Below, in pieces: positions 13,121 through 24,379 of a stretch of 64,000 bases of DNA. Made by a program: the position numbers and the translations under genes. Source of the stretch: Hirsutella rhossiliensis (Eukaryota; Ascomycota; Sordariomycetes; Hypocreales; Ophiocordycipitaceae); NCBI RefSeq assembly GCF_020360975.1, contig NW_025408669.1, positions 5,952,001 through 6,016,000 on the forward strand, given 5' to 3'. A model generated the notes under the pieces. It ran no database searches. It had not been told where the DNA came from and saw only the letters and a list, made by a program, of their open reading frames with translations. Within the stretch, counting starts at the first letter, position 1; every line of letters begins with the position of its first letter.

Positions 13121-13384
13121 ACACTTAACATAGCAAAAGACCAACTCCGGCGCCATGCCAAATAAATGTAGCACAAATGCATGGTGTCTGTGGAGAGAGC
13201 CACAAACCATCCACTTACGCCATATCAACTCCTCACGGCGCCCTTTTTCGTCGGTATGACATCAACGCCAACGGTTAGTAAAGCTATCAATACATAAGTT
13301 GATTATTAACGACTGAAAGATCACGGTCTATCGACAAGGGCTCGAAAGCACGGCAGGGTAGAGGGAGAGCCTAGCTCACTCACT

Positions 13385-13765
13385 AAGAAAACGTTGTGAG
13401 CATTTGTCTTGTCTGTGAATCCACATCCCTTGGAGCAGTCGTTGTTGTTGATGCAGCTGCCCGCGAGGCCACAGTCGCTCGCAGCGATCACGGTCGTCGG
13501 GTAAAAGCCCTAGGGGCCGTTTTGCGCATCCACTCTGCAGTTATAGCCGGGATCTGCGGTGCGAGGCCGTAAAGGGTCGACGTTATAATAGCCGCAGGTT
13601 GACAACTGATCATTTGTTGCGCGCTTTTGCTTTTGCTCTCGAGTGTTGTTGCGGTGTGGATGTGCCGCCGTCGTCGCCAAGACGCTCCCGGGGATGAGGA
13701 AGCTCAGCAGGGGGCTGAAGGAGTAACGACACGACCGTTGCCAAGGCCATCGTGACTCCCCTGGG
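13385..13765 (-). pseudogene. Broken small secreted cysteine-rich protein gene
   Basis: The minus strand encodes a signal-like hydrophobic run (FSPLLSFLIPGSVLATTAA), a basic propeptide-like stretch (REQKQKRA), then CGYYNVDPLRPRTADPGYNC and, after an in-frame TAG near 13510, GFYPTTVIAASDCGLAGSC and a further Cys-rich tail. The frame is the same on both sides of the TAG. If the stop was TGG and the following TAC was TGC, both lesions are G-to-A changes in a CpA context on the other strand, as RIP would make. No start codon survives before the hydrophobic run. The Cys pattern suggests an effector-like secreted protein; the family name is not known to me. Confidence 0.5.
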
Positions 13766-14675
13766 CTGTACGAAACAAGTCTCACTCTCACTTTCGTAGC
13801 ATTCGGCAAGTTTAACACAGCTGGATGAGAGATGATCCCATCAATCAATCCTGGCCAACAATCTGGGCTGTCTGCCCTTTTACTTTTACTACAGGCCGCC
13901 ATACATAAGCGCCCAGCGTCCTGCGTTCGAAACTGGGTGCAACCAACACTATGCAGGAATACATACATGATGCACCTGCGATTGCCTAACGGACACCTGA
14001 ATACTCCTAGCTCTCGGCCAGAACCGTGGACCGCAATACCCATTCATGCCCTGTCTTGTCAGCAACTGGCCAATAGACTCCAAATGCAGCCGTAGGTAGG
14101 ATCATGTTGGACGCAAGGTCGGTGCCAACTGCAGCGGCCCTGTAACCATTATGGTCCCGTCTGTCGTCGGCCCCTGTCTGTATGGGCAGAGCTCTTCCTC
14201 CTTCATCGCTGCCAGGACTCGCCCGTGATGGCTCCGGCGCTCCGCAAGCATCAGCTGGCCATGTATCAATCGCTGTGGTCAGGTCCATGCATGCGTCGGA
14301 AACGGCCTTTGTTGGTGGTGCTTCTCCTTTTCGCTTTCTTTGTAGCCTTGAGCCGTGGGGAACTGTTGACCGAAGTCGTCGACGAAGTGGTTCTTAACTT
14401 CTTTATACACAAGCAGGGGACTCACAGGAGGCCATCATGGTGGGGCCGTGAAGGGCATCATGGTGCCACGTGACCGCCGCTGGGAGCAAATCAAAAACGG
14501 ACGCGCCGACTGCAGTGCAACCGCTGGAGCTTCATTCTGCTTTTCCCAACCTCCGAGCTCTGGCAGGAAAGAGACGATCTAGGACCTGGGCAATTATTCG
14601 GCTACTGCCCGTTGATTCCAGCCTTCAGCTAGTTTGGGTCTGATATATCCGACACCCGTTTCGATTGGAGCCAAA
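13766..14675. other. Upstream region of dihydroorotase gene
   Basis: No convincing reading frame on either strand. The last about 200 bases are presumably the promoter and leader of the dihydroorotase gene. Confidence 0.4.
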
Positions 14676-15770
14676 ATGCAGCTCAGGTCCATCCAACGGC
14701 TTGAGCTCCCGCCCACGGCAGACATGCACGTCCACCTGCGGCAGGCCGAGCTCATGGACTTGGTGGCTCCCACTGTTCTCAGGGGCGGAGTCGACACGGT
14801 ATTCGTCATGCCCAATCTTGTGCCCCCCCTTACGACTGTCAAGCAGGTGCTCGAATACCAATCTCAGCTGCGCGCCGTAATTCCAGACGTCCACTGCCTC
14901 ATGTCTCTTTTCCTTCATCCCTCCGTCACCCCCGAGGTCATCGCCGAGGCCGCAGCAGTCGGCATCACAGGCGTCAAACTGTACCCGCAAGGGGTAACCA
15001 CCAACTCCGAGTCGGGCGTCTCCGATCTTGAGTCCTTCTACGCCACCTTTGCTGCCATGGAGCGGCATGGCCTGGTCCTGAACCTCCACGGAGAGGTCCT
15101 CGAGTCGCTTGCACCGGCCGACACGACACTGGAGGAAGCCTTTCTACCTACTCTTCAAAGGCTCCACGAGCGGTTCCCCCAGCTGCGCATCGTGCTCGAG
15201 CACTGCACGACGGCAGCGGCCGTGGAAGCTGTGCGGGCTTGCGGGCCTACCGTTGGTGCCACAATCACTGCCCACCATCTCTATCTCACCTCCCACGAAG
15301 CCTGCTGCGATCCCCTTGCCTTTTGCAAGCCCATCCCCAAGAAGCCCACGGACCGGGACGCGCTAGTCAGGGCCGTCACCAGCGGTGACGCCAAATTCTT
15401 CTTTGGAAGCGACAGTGCGCCCCATCCCCTGCAGTCCAAGACTTCCGCTGCGCCGGGCAAGGCGCCCGCGGGTGTCTTTACGCAGCCATTCGCGACGCAA
15501 CTCGTCCTGCTGGCTCTTGAAGAGGCGATTGAGCGTGGAGTCGTCACTGAAGCAGACGTGACCCAGGAGAAGCTCGAGGGTTTCCTTAGCCGCTTTGCGC
15601 GGCGCTTCTACAAGCTGCCCGAGCCTGAGGGGTCGGGAAAGAGGATCGTGTTGGAGAGGAACGGGGACAAGATACCGACGAGCGTGCGAAGTCAAGATGG
15701 GAATCTCGAGGTAGGCATCTCGAGGCCGGAGGCTGAAGTGTTTAGCTTGAGGTGGGCAGATGCTGCGTAA
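14676..15770 (+). CDS. URA4: Dihydroorotase
   Basis: A single exon of 364 residues, normal for fungal dihydroorotases. The enzyme converts carbamoyl aspartate to dihydroorotate, step 3 of de novo pyrimidine synthesis, in the cytosol. Visible active-site elements are the metal-binding DMHVHLR near the N-terminus, the Lys that is normally carboxylated (GVKLYPQG), His ligands in LNLHGE and LEHCTT, the ATITAHHL segment, and the catalytic Asp in FFGSDSAPH. The ATG at 14676 starts directly before the conserved N-terminus, with context CAAAATG. The gene looks intact. The symbol is by analogy with yeast URA4. A J-protein gene follows on the same strand 260 bp downstream. Confidence 0.93.
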   Translation: MQLRSIQRLELPPTADMHVHLRQAELMDLVAPTVLRGGVDTVFVMPNLVPPLTTVKQVLEYQSQLRAVIPDVHCLMSLFLHPSVTPEVIAEAAAVGITGVKLYPQGVTTNSESGVSDLESFYATFAAMERHGLVLNLHGEVLESLAPADTTLEEAFLPTLQRLHERFPQLRIVLEHCTTAAAVEAVRACGPTVGATITAHHLYLTSHEACCDPLAFCKPIPKKPTDRDALVRAVTSGDAKFFFGSDSAPHPLQSKTSAAPGKAPAGVFTQPFATQLVLLALEEAIERGVVTEADVTQEKLEGFLSRFARRFYKLPEPEGSGKRIVLERNGDKIPTSVRSQDGNLEVGISRPEAEVFSLRWADAA

Positions 15771-16030
15771 TTCATTCGTCTACAATGAAAGTATGAAAAC
15801 AAAGTACAGCAATTACCCCCAATCTCTTCACGCCGACTGACGAGGCTGAATATGGATGTCCTTATCTTATCTCTGCGGGGCCCGTGTGGGTCCGGCCTCG
15901 ACCGCCCTGTCTTGAACCTCGCTCGCCGATGATCTAGAACACGGTTCCGCCTCTCCATCTTTAAAACACGACTTCACCTCTTGTCTGCTCCAGAGCAGAG
16001 GTGGCCAGACCTAGCCGTCGTTAGGAAACC

Positions 16031-16808
16031 ATGGCTGCAAACGATTCCGGCGAGGACCAAGACGCGCTCAACGCGCTCGAGTTGGAGGCCAAAGAGTTCA
16101 ACAAGGTGCGACTTGCGCCGCCCATTCCTTCATGCGTTGCTCGTTACTGATGCTTGTTTCCGGTTAGGATGCCGAGATTGATCGAATTCTGAAAGCTTTC
16201 CGCCTCGATGCGTAATGCCCCCAACCCACGAGCATCCCTGACCAATGACTTGGCTGACGATGCAGCAAAGCTATGCCGTGCTCGACCTCCAGCCCGGCGT
16301 TACCGAATCCGACATCAAAATCACCTATCGCAAAAAGTCTCTGATGATCCATCCCGACAAGACCAGGAACACGCAAGCCCCCGAGGCCTTTGACCGTCTC
16401 AACAAGGCCCAGATTGAGCTCATGGACGAGAAGAAGCGCGCCTTGCTGGACGAGGCCATTGCCGACGCCCGCATGCTCCTCATCCGCGAGAACAAGTGGA
16501 CCGTCGACAGTGAGGAGCTCAAGACGGACGAGTTTGCAAAGATGTGGCGTGAGAAGACAAAGTACGTCCTCATCGACAACGAGCACCGTCGCCGCCGCCA
16601 GGTCAAGGGTCAGATGCAGGAGGAGGGCAGAGAGCAGCGCAAGGTCGATGCCGAGCTCGAGGAGCGCAAGCGCAAGAGGCAGCACGACCAGGACTGGGAG
16701 GCCACGCGAGATCAGCGCATCAACAGCTGGAGGTCGTTCACGCAGGGCAAATCCAGCGGCGACTCGGAGAAGAAGACCAAGAAGAAGAAGCTCAAGCCCA
16801 TTGGCTGA
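16031..16808 (+). CDS. J-domain protein, DNAJC8/Spf31 type
   Basis: Three exons, 16031-16105, 16168-16211 and 16271-16808, give 218 residues. The J domain spans about residues 40-110 (YAVLDLQPGVTESDIKITYR) and has the HPD tripeptide in MIHPDK. The tail is a long, highly charged helix ending in a Lys-rich nuclear-type signal (KKTKKKKLKP). This layout matches DNAJC8/Spf31, a nuclear J protein linked to splicing, and differs from general chaperone J proteins: there is no G/F region and no zinc domain. The third-exon acceptor at 16270 (GCAAAG) is required to keep frame into the J domain. It is convergent with MDJ1. Confidence 0.85.
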
Positions 16809-17343
16809 AGACGCGGCTTGGGAAACGGCGGTGAGAGGCAATCAGAACTGAGGAGGGAGAGAGATGTCGTTGCTATGCATGCGATTGCAGAAGTCGCCGG
16901 CTTGTGAGTTGAAATTTTCCGCGCAGTGTCCGGAGTCTGACCAAGGCAGCTGTTGGGGATATGAGCTGTTAGATACCCCCCCGACCGGCATTGAAGCACA
17001 AAGTCTGGCTATCCTACATTTCGGCGAATCTGTTACAATCGTATGAATATCAACATATGACACAAAGTTCAAAAGGTCGCAGCGTAATGTGAGGAGATTC
17101 GCCCCTATGGAAGCCTTTCCATACCCCAGAGCCTCTCTATTCGCACACGTATGCCAAGTACATGGCTTGCACAAAACAGCATGAGTTGCTGTCAAACCCA
17201 TATAAACGCCATGAACGGAATGCCAGCCCCTTTTAAACACCATCAAATGCGCTTCCTTCTACAAGCATTGTCCAAGCCAAAAATCGCAATCCCCATCCCA
17301 CAGCTTTGTGTACAGTTGAATCGTCGCAGGCTGGACCGGTCCC

Positions 17344-19062
17344 TCAGCCGGAGCCGGATTCAGACGACTTTTTAGCCTCGTCATCCGGTTTCTTCTGCTT
17401 GGTGTCCTCCTTGCTCGCGGCGGGCTGTTCTTTGGCGTCTTTTTGATGGGCTGGGTGGTTCGTCAGTGTATGCCACATTTGCTTCAAGAAGCCTTCGTTT
17501 CTGTGCGATTCGGGATCGGATGGGTCGGGTTTCGAGCTGTCCCACCAAGGACTTGTTAGCGCAAGACCAGGTCTTCTTCGTATTACGCCCAAGAGCTCAG
17601 GCTCACCTGGAAACATTCATGACCCTCCTGGCACTCTTGTCGTCCATTTCATCCGCAAGCATCTCTACAAGCACCCGCTGGTTCGCGCTGAGATACTTGG
17701 GCATGTTGACGCGGAACTCGACCTTGAGGTCGCCCAGGCCGCCTCTCCTCGAGCCGAGGCGCTTCATCCCCATGCCTGACAAGGTAATCTTTTCGCCCGA
17801 GTTGGTGCCGGTCGCGACCTTGACATTGACCGATCCGTCGAGTGTCGGGATCGAGACTTGCCCGCCGAGCAGGGCGGTGGTGAGCGGGATGGTGGCCGTG
17901 TAGAGAATGTTGGAGCCTTCTCTGCTAAACCTCGGGTCCTTTGCAACGCGGACAAAGACGTAGAGATCGCCGTTCTGGGCTCTGGCGTTGGGGTCTGCGT
18001 TTCGACCCGTGACAGGCGCGTCGCCGGCCCCGTCGACTCGGAGGCGCATGCCGTCCTCAATACCGGCGGGGATGTCCAGCGTTATTATCTTCCTCTCCCT
18101 GATGACACCTTTGCCCGCGCACGTCCGGCATTCAGCGCCCTTGGGGATGGTCGAGCCCGTTCCGTCGCAGGTCCCGCAGCTTGACGCCATCTGGAAGCCA
18201 CCCTGCACAAAGTGCAGACGCGTGCCCGTGCCGTTGCAGGATTTGCACGAAGACCTTTGCGTCCCGGGCTTCAAGCCGCCTCCGGAACACGTCTCGCAGG
18301 ACACCAAGGGGGTGACGCTGACGGTCTTGTTGGCTCCCTTGGCCGCCTCCATGAAGGAAACGCTGGTCTGCACCTCGATGTTGTCGCCAACGAGTATCTC
18401 TTGCTGAAACGGGTTCGACCGACCACCGCGGCGGCCGCCAAAGGGGCCTTGCTGGCCGGTAAAGGCAGAAAAGATGTCCTCAAAGTTGAAGCCCCCTCCA
18501 AATCCCCCCTGCCCGCCGAATCCCGAGAAGGGGTTTCCGGCCCCAGCGAATGGATCGCCTCCGGCTGGGCCTCCTCCGCTGGGATCGAAGCCTGCGGCCC
18601 CGAACTGATCGTATTGCTCCCGTTTCTTGGGGTCGGACAGGATCTCGTAGGCGGACTGGATGTCGGCGAAGTGATCCTTGGCATTCGCGTCCTTGTTCGT
18701 ATCGGGATGGTATTTCTTGGCCAGGCCATAGTATGCCTTTTTGATGTCGGCGGCCGATGCGCCCTTGCTCACCCCAAGGGCCTTGTACGGGTCCTTTTGA
18801 GCAAGAGCCGTGGTTGCGTGGAAGCACTGTGGCCACGGTTGGTAAGTCGTCGCAGATGCTGCTTCAAGAAAGTCGTGCTTACTCGTCTTGGGCCGGACAG
18901 GGTTATCCGCCTCGACTTGTCTTTGGAGACGACGCGAATCGCAGCTGTGTGGATGCGTGCACCTTTGCCAATGCATTCCCGAATCTTTGGCCGGCCGACA
19001 AATTGGCTTTGCGCCAGGACCCGCGCAGGCGCCACGGCCTTTGTGAGAAGGCTGCTGTTCAT
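17344..19062 (-). CDS. MDJ1: Mitochondrial DnaJ/Hsp40 co-chaperone Mdj1
   Basis: Three exons, 19062-18883, 18826-17607 and 17536-17344, give 530 residues. The first about 65 residues are basic and hydroxylated without acidic runs, as expected for a mitochondrial presequence. Then come a J domain ([20 protein letters not shown], with HPD in KKYHPDTN), a G/F-rich linker, four zinc-finger motifs ([32 protein letters not shown]) and the C-terminal substrate-binding domain. The extra C-terminal tail is Lys/Glu-rich. It works with mitochondrial matrix Hsp70. The small last exon joins with a codon split 2+1 at AG/C. Confidence 0.93.
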
Positions 19063-19567
19063 TGTGAGAAAATACAGCACATCTGAAGGGACTGGGGCCC
19101 AGGAGATGAAGAGCTGGTCTGCAGTACGAAGTATTTTGAGCGCTCCGTGGATGCTGGGCGACGTCGAAGATTCGCGACCTTTCTCCCCGAGTTTTTTTTC
19201 TGCCGGGCTTAAGCCGGGGCTCGTGGCTGTCTGCGAAATGCCGTCATAACCCGGCACATGCCGGTCCGCGAAACCAAGCCAATCAACGTTACAGCAGATA
19301 TGCCGGCCCGTCTTTATACCGATGTCCGAAACATCAAGCACAGCGTGCCCAGAAGTGCCCCTTGAGGTTGGGAAGCATGCTAACGTACAGTACAGATGCC
19401 GGATGCGTCGTGAGTCCCCACTGTGACCGGACGTGCTGGCCGTGGTTTACCATTGATCTTGCCCAATCTGACAAAAGCAGTCGTCTCTCGTCACCTGTCG
19501 AGGCGGTGCTGGGAATTGCTCTCTTACTATACCCGCGCGGCGATACAAAATAACTCTCCCTTGGTTC

Positions 19568-20530
19568 CTACAGATTTCCCTTCACAGATGAGCCTGTCCT
19601 GATGTACTCGTCCAGCTCCTTCTCGGTCCAGTCCCACAACTTCTTAGCCAGGTCGTCATCTTTGCCGAGCGCAATGCACTTGTCGGCGATTCCAACAGGC
19701 TCATAGTACTCTCCACTCTGAACATCCTTGGACACCGAGGCCCAGAGTTGATTCTTTGCACCGTTGCTGACAGAAGTGAAGAATACATAACTTGCCAGCG
19801 GGCCTAGCATTCGCAACACTGCCGGTACGCCCGAGGCGCCCGACATCAGATTCGTCTGTACCACCCCGGGATGGATGGCGGAGACAGTGAAGTGCGGATA
19901 CTGCTTGGCGAGCTGCCTGGCGAAGAGGATGTTTGCGAGCTTGCTCTGGCCATATCGCCCAAGTGGGCCCAGGCTGCTGGCCTCGGTCTTGAGGGACTCG
20001 AACACTATGCCTCCCGTTGGTGCCATGTTGTTCGCTGCCGATGATAATGAGACGACGCGCACGTCGGCATCGGCGCTCCCTTTGGCTGTCTTTTCCAGTA
20101 TTGGTGTCAGGAGCTTGGTCAAAAGCGCATGGCCCATGTGGTTGGTTCCAAACTGCGCTTCGTAGCCTTCCCTGGTCAGGCCCGGTGCCGACGCCATGAT
20201 TCCCGCGTTGAGCATGAGGATATCCAGGCGATCCGACTCTGCTGCAAAGACGTCGGCTGCCTTCTTGACCGAGTCAAGCGACGACAGGTCCATCTGCAGA
20301 AGCTTGATTGGCGCATCTTGTACCTGTTCCCGGATCTCGTCCGCCGCTGCCGTGGCCTTTTCGAGGTTTCGAGCTGCGAGCCATATCTGGCGCGGATTGT
20401 GCCGTGCGAATTCGAGAATGGCTTGCTTCCCCAGACCGATGTTTCCGCCAGTTACGAGAATCACCTTGCCCTCGAGCGATGGGATGTCTCTCTCCGGGTC
20501 GAACGGCTTGCTGCTATTGAAGAAGAACAT
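19568..20530 (-). CDS. Short-chain dehydrogenase/reductase (SDR), retinol-dehydrogenase-like
   Basis: A single exon of 320 residues. Classical SDR marks are the Rossmann glycine motif TGGNIGLGKQ, LMLNAGIM, the catalytic Ser in VVSLSSAANN, YGQSK (catalytic Tyr and Lys), and the following IHPGVV. It probably uses NAD(P)H; the substrate is unknown. The start at 20530 (MFFFNSSKPFDPERDIP) precedes the conserved domain, and no other in-frame ATG lies upstream. The neighbours are housekeeping genes rather than a biosynthetic cluster. Confidence 0.88.
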   Translation of the reverse strand: MFFFNSSKPFDPERDIPSLEGKVILVTGGNIGLGKQAILEFARHNPRQIWLAARNLEKATAAADEIREQVQDAPIKLLQMDLSSLDSVKKAADVFAAESDRLDILMLNAGIMASAPGLTREGYEAQFGTNHMGHALLTKLLTPILEKTAKGSADADVRVVSLSSAANNMAPTGGIVFESLKTEASSLGPLGRYGQSKLANILFARQLAKQYPHFTVSAIHPGVVQTNLMSGASGVPAVLRMLGPLASYVFFTSVSNGAKNQLWASVSKDVQSGEYYEPVGIADKCIALGKDDDLAKKLWDWTEKELDEYIRTGSSVKGNL

Positions 20531-21256
20531 GTCGACGGTATCCAGAAGGGTGCTCGTAAGAACAGTACGACAGCACGACAACGGTTACGAGGACCTGGGA
20601 CTACAGATGATATTTAAACCCTTCCGGGTTCCATGGCTTGTCATTCGGCTGTTTGCGCGTCCGGACCCTCCGAAATCCAAAGTCCGCTCCGTAGCGGAGC
20701 AAGTGGGCCCCGCTCGTTATGAAGAGAGCATGAGCCCCCTTTCCGCTGGCTACGCGACGACTGTTGCCTGAGTCCAAGCGTTGAATGAAACGCGAGTCTA
20801 ATTTCTGGGTCCGAGCATGCGGCATACATAAATCGCACGCAGCGGCGACGCACTAAGGAAGCGGAGTGATTCGTCATCCCGGCAGCGCGACGCAGTTTGT
20901 TCTCGATGAATCGAAATTGAGCCGAAAACGCAATGCAGGGGCACTGTACTGAGGTTTGTTGAGATTAGTTCATACCGCACGGCCATCGCTTGTCGTTCAG
21001 GCTTTGGCTCTCAATAGTAATATCGGACTTGTCAAGGAGAAGTTTCCTCAACGTGAGGGCCAAGGGAGATGTGTATTTCAGTCGTACGATGCCTCTAACT
21101 CCAGCCCTGTCAATATCTGAATCTCTTCTCATGCGCTCTCTATCCTGTTATATCAAGGAACGCCGCTGACGATCAGCAATCGGACATTGGGAAACCAAGT
21201 GACCGAGTAATATGTAACCGACCCGTGCAACCAAGGACTTGGGCGCGCCGTCAAGT
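20531..21256. other. Intergenic, upstream of the SDR gene
   Basis: No supported gene. It contains the SDR promoter side and about 400 bases of unassigned sequence. Confidence 0.4.
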
Positions 21257-21692
21257 GATGAGCGCGACTTCGTTGAGCGTCTCGAGAACAGCCCTGATCA
21301 GCTGCGGGTTCTTCTCGAGTGCGGCGAGGATGTCAGAGTTGATCTGAGCCGGAGCCTCGGCACGCTCGGCGACGTACTTGCGGTATGCGGCGAACTCGTC
21401 TAGAAGCCGAGACGAGGCAGTCGCGATGGTAACCAGGCTCTCTGTAACGTTGAGGGCAAGTACATTCTCGTCAGGGGTTGGGGTGAGGATCGCAGGACCG
21501 GGACGGGACTTGGAACGCTCTCTCCTTGAGTTGGTTCTAAGCGAGAGAGTCAGCGCGAGAGCAGTGCGGTGTGGGCTTGGGAGTGGCTCGCCTTGGCGCC
21601 TCTTGAGGTGGCATCTTGGTCACGGTGATGGACGAGCACTGCGTGTATGGCCCGAGCAGACTGGACAGAGTCGGACCCAAGCTTGAGGCCAT
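21257..21692 (-). CDS. Small hypothetical protein
   Basis: The last exon (about 21257-21538, minus) is clearly coding-like: a basic start (RRERSKSRPGPAILTPTP) then a regular helical pattern (ENVLALNVTESLVTIATAS, LLDEFAAYRKYVAERAEA), ending in TGA. It follows a good acceptor (CGCTGACTCTCTCGCTTAG). The 5' exon is uncertain. The ATG at 21692 (MASSLGPTLSSLLGPYTQ) with a GTGCTC donor keeps frame and would give about 112 residues, but the donor is weak. I do not recognise the family. A short helical subunit of a larger complex is possible. Confidence 0.45.
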
Positions 21693-22475
21693 TGACAGAC
21701 TGCTAACGGATCAGGGAAAAGCGGGATGCTCACCAGGAAACAAGATTTGATTTTGGTCAGCGCAAGTGCAACAGGACTTTTAACGGAAAGCTATGATGAG
21801 TTCCCTTGGCAACGGAGCAGCAGCCCGAGTCCACCATGTTGTTGACTCACAGGTCAATTTCTAGCAGCCCTCAAAGGCGTTCGGGTCCTCGCACACGCGA
21901 AAGACGTACGCGAAGCATAAGGCGCCGCGCTCGGACCCACGAACCGTCTTTGCATTTCTGGCCTTTTTCTTGGAAATGCCCGTGTGCTTGGGGAATATGG
22001 CATCGGCCATGACTGGGCTGGAACACGGAGACGGGGGAAGTCGAACTTGACCATTTGTCAGGACTGAGTCAGGAAATGCACAACGAGCGGGAGAGGTCCT
22101 TGGAGGCGTGGAAGACGAGCACCTGTGACGGCAGTCAGCTACGTCACCAGGGCGGCCCAAGGACCCAAAAGCGCATCCTGCGCAGAGAGCAGGCGGCGAA
22201 AACAGATCACTCCACCTAAGAATTACAGCCTGCAGGGCTACGTTATGCCTCGAGTCTTTAGTTGACGCGTTGGTCCCTGATATTCAGGGGGGAAGCAGCC
22301 GAACGTATTACACCTGCCGGGCTCCTATTCCGGCCACTTGGGTCAAGTGCGTAGTCCATGTTGTTTTCGCCGAGGTAACCCCAACGCCGTTGAATTCAAG
22401 TCGGCCAAGTTCCATGCCACGCCGGCCGGTGCCGAGCAGAAACGCCGCCGCAATGATGCAGCCGTAAAGGTGCCG
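21693..22475. other. Intergenic, no supported gene
   Basis: A minus-strand frame at 21861-22011 starting at an ATG near 22011 (MADAIFPKHTGISKKKARNA...) gives about 50 residues ending in FEGC. It is too short and isolated to call. No other signal was seen. Confidence 0.25.
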
Positions 22476-23036
22476 TTAATTGGCAACGAGAAAGCCCTGC
22501 TTATTGGGGCCGGTGGCCTTTGCGGCCTTGTCGCTGCGGACTTTATAGATGAAGTCGACAATGACGTCATTCTCCTGGATGCCCATGCCGTTGAAGTGCT
22601 TGCGAACGGCCATGGCCAGCTGCTCCTTGCCCTGCCGCCGGTGTTTCCGCTTGCATACCATGGTGGGAGAGTAGAGGCCGATGCCGCCGGGCTGCGACAG
22701 CACCCACTGGTGGTAGGAGGTGGAGAAGGAGGTCGGCGTGTTGAGCTGGTGTTGGCGGCGGTAGGCGTGGAGGGTGTCGCGCTCGAGCGAGGACCAGTTG
22801 AGCTAGGCACGTCAGCGATAAGCATAGACTGAAGGGAGAGCGCGCACCGTCGGGGCCGCGTCGGCGGTGCCCTGGGCTGGAGCAGAGGTTGGCGCCTCTC
22901 GAAGCTGGGAAGCGCTCATCTGGCTGGCGCCGCGGCGCATCTTGGCCGGCGCATGGTGGCCGGCGCCCTTTTCCTTGGGGCCGGGGGCGTCTATCTTGAG
23001 GTCTTCGGCGTTGCGCGATGCTTTGGAGGGGGCCAT
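22476..23036 (-). CDS. SAP30-like Sin3-binding protein
   Basis: Two exons, 23036-22848 and 22802-22476, joined in phase 0, give 171 residues. The N-terminus is disordered and basic. The C-terminal about 105 residues match the Sap30 Sin3-binding domain: LERDTLHAYRRQHQL, then QLAMAVRKHFNGMGI and ENDVIVDFIYKVR. By family knowledge it bridges the Sin3 scaffold in an Rpd3/HDAC co-repressor complex in the nucleus. It lacks the N-terminal zinc finger of animal SAP30, as is usual in fungi. The intron has a clean GTGCGC...GCTGACGTGCCTAG pattern. Confidence 0.8.
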
Positions 23037-24379
23037 GGCGCTGGAGATTTCATTCGGGATGACGATGAAGATGGGAAGGAATGGGAGAAAAGGCGGCGGA
23101 GGCGGAGACGCTTTGAGTGGCTTTGGTGGGGCGTTAAGAATTACAAGGCACTTTTCAGGGGTCTTGCCGCACAATTACCTACTACCTAGGGCGCCCTGGC
23201 TTGTAGTCTTTGTGTACCTCACATATTATTCTTAGTCCGTGATCTGTTTCCTCTCTGCGGCCTCGCTCTCCCCTATAAGCCGCTGTAATACATCGGTCCT
23301 TCTTTCTTCTTCTTTTTATCCGGAACCCTGGGGTTTACCCGGAAGCCTTACTTCCGGCTAGGGTTTTGGCATGATTGGCTTTTTATCATGATGCGAATCA
23401 TGACTTGATATAAACTATAGAATCAACAACCGCCTTCGACTCGCACTTGGAGGAAGGACGGTGAGATACCATCATACGCAAACCCATCCTGGGATGGTAC
23501 AAGCTCCTCTCAACACTGTTGACTGATTATACATACGCTAGGGCGGGGATTGGACCGTGCCTGGCCTATACCGTCCGTTTTAGATGCCAACGACTCAGTC
23601 CCCGACGTAATGGGCCATCACGATACTACGAGGCGCTATGTAGTTGGCATAAGTTGCATCGTTTTTTATTGTCTGCAGCACCCATCGTAGTTAGCTGCTA
23701 TCCCTCTATGGCAGTGTTGAACTGCGAAATCTAAACCCCATGGTTGTTGAAACACAAAGCTCCTGCGCATCCAAGACTCAGCGTGTACGGGACCCCTACT
23801 CGGCGGTCGACTGCTCGGCGGCTGGCGGCCTGGCAGCTAACTGCTCGTTGGAGGCTTTGATGCTTTCGCAAGCTGCTGTGATGGTCTCCTGTTCAAGGCA
23901 AACACTCTCTATGTCCGATGCTAATGATACGGATCCGCCTTCACGGGCGCAGTATCTGTTGATTTCGCTTCCATCCACCAGAACATCTGTTATCTTCGTT
24001 TTTGCATTCCGCCACCTGCTTTTCGGGCCCATTTTCGGCTTTGAGACTATCGCAAGCCAACTGACGAGTCTCCCAGGAACCGCACTCCTTTGAAACAGCC
24101 ATGAATACCAAATATTCCCACAGGACTCGGTGATGACACGGGCATACTGAATCCTTTTTGTCATAAACTCTGCAAAGAACCTGCTCGGTCATTTTTGCAA
24201 CGGCCAAAGGGACAGCGATGTCCGGTATAGCGCATTTTCATCCCTGTCCGTCAGCTGTGCTGCTTAGTTTAGTATATTGCCCCGTTGCGATTTGCCACGG
24301 AACAAGCGCAGCTGCCACCTCCTCGCAATGCTTTCGGCCATAACAAGCCTCAAGTGACGACACAAGAGTACGAGCAGGC
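23037..24379. other. Intergenic between SAP30-like and HET genes
   Basis: On the minus strand, two overlapping frames at 23796-24207 look weakly coding: MTEQVLCRVYDKKDSVCPC... from the ATG at about 24195, and an acidic stretch near 23800-23960 (SLASDIESVCLEQETITAA). They are in different frames, and no splice pair joins them cleanly. A frameshifted small gene is possible. The remainder is unassigned. Confidence 0.25.

Noticed and set aside
16031..20530. Biosynthetic gene cluster around the SDR
   Set aside because: Neighbours are chaperone and housekeeping genes, with no synthase or transporter.
22338..22832. Plus-strand frame opposite the SAP30-like gene
   Set aside because: Antisense shadow; the minus strand has the Sin3-binding domain and a clean intron.
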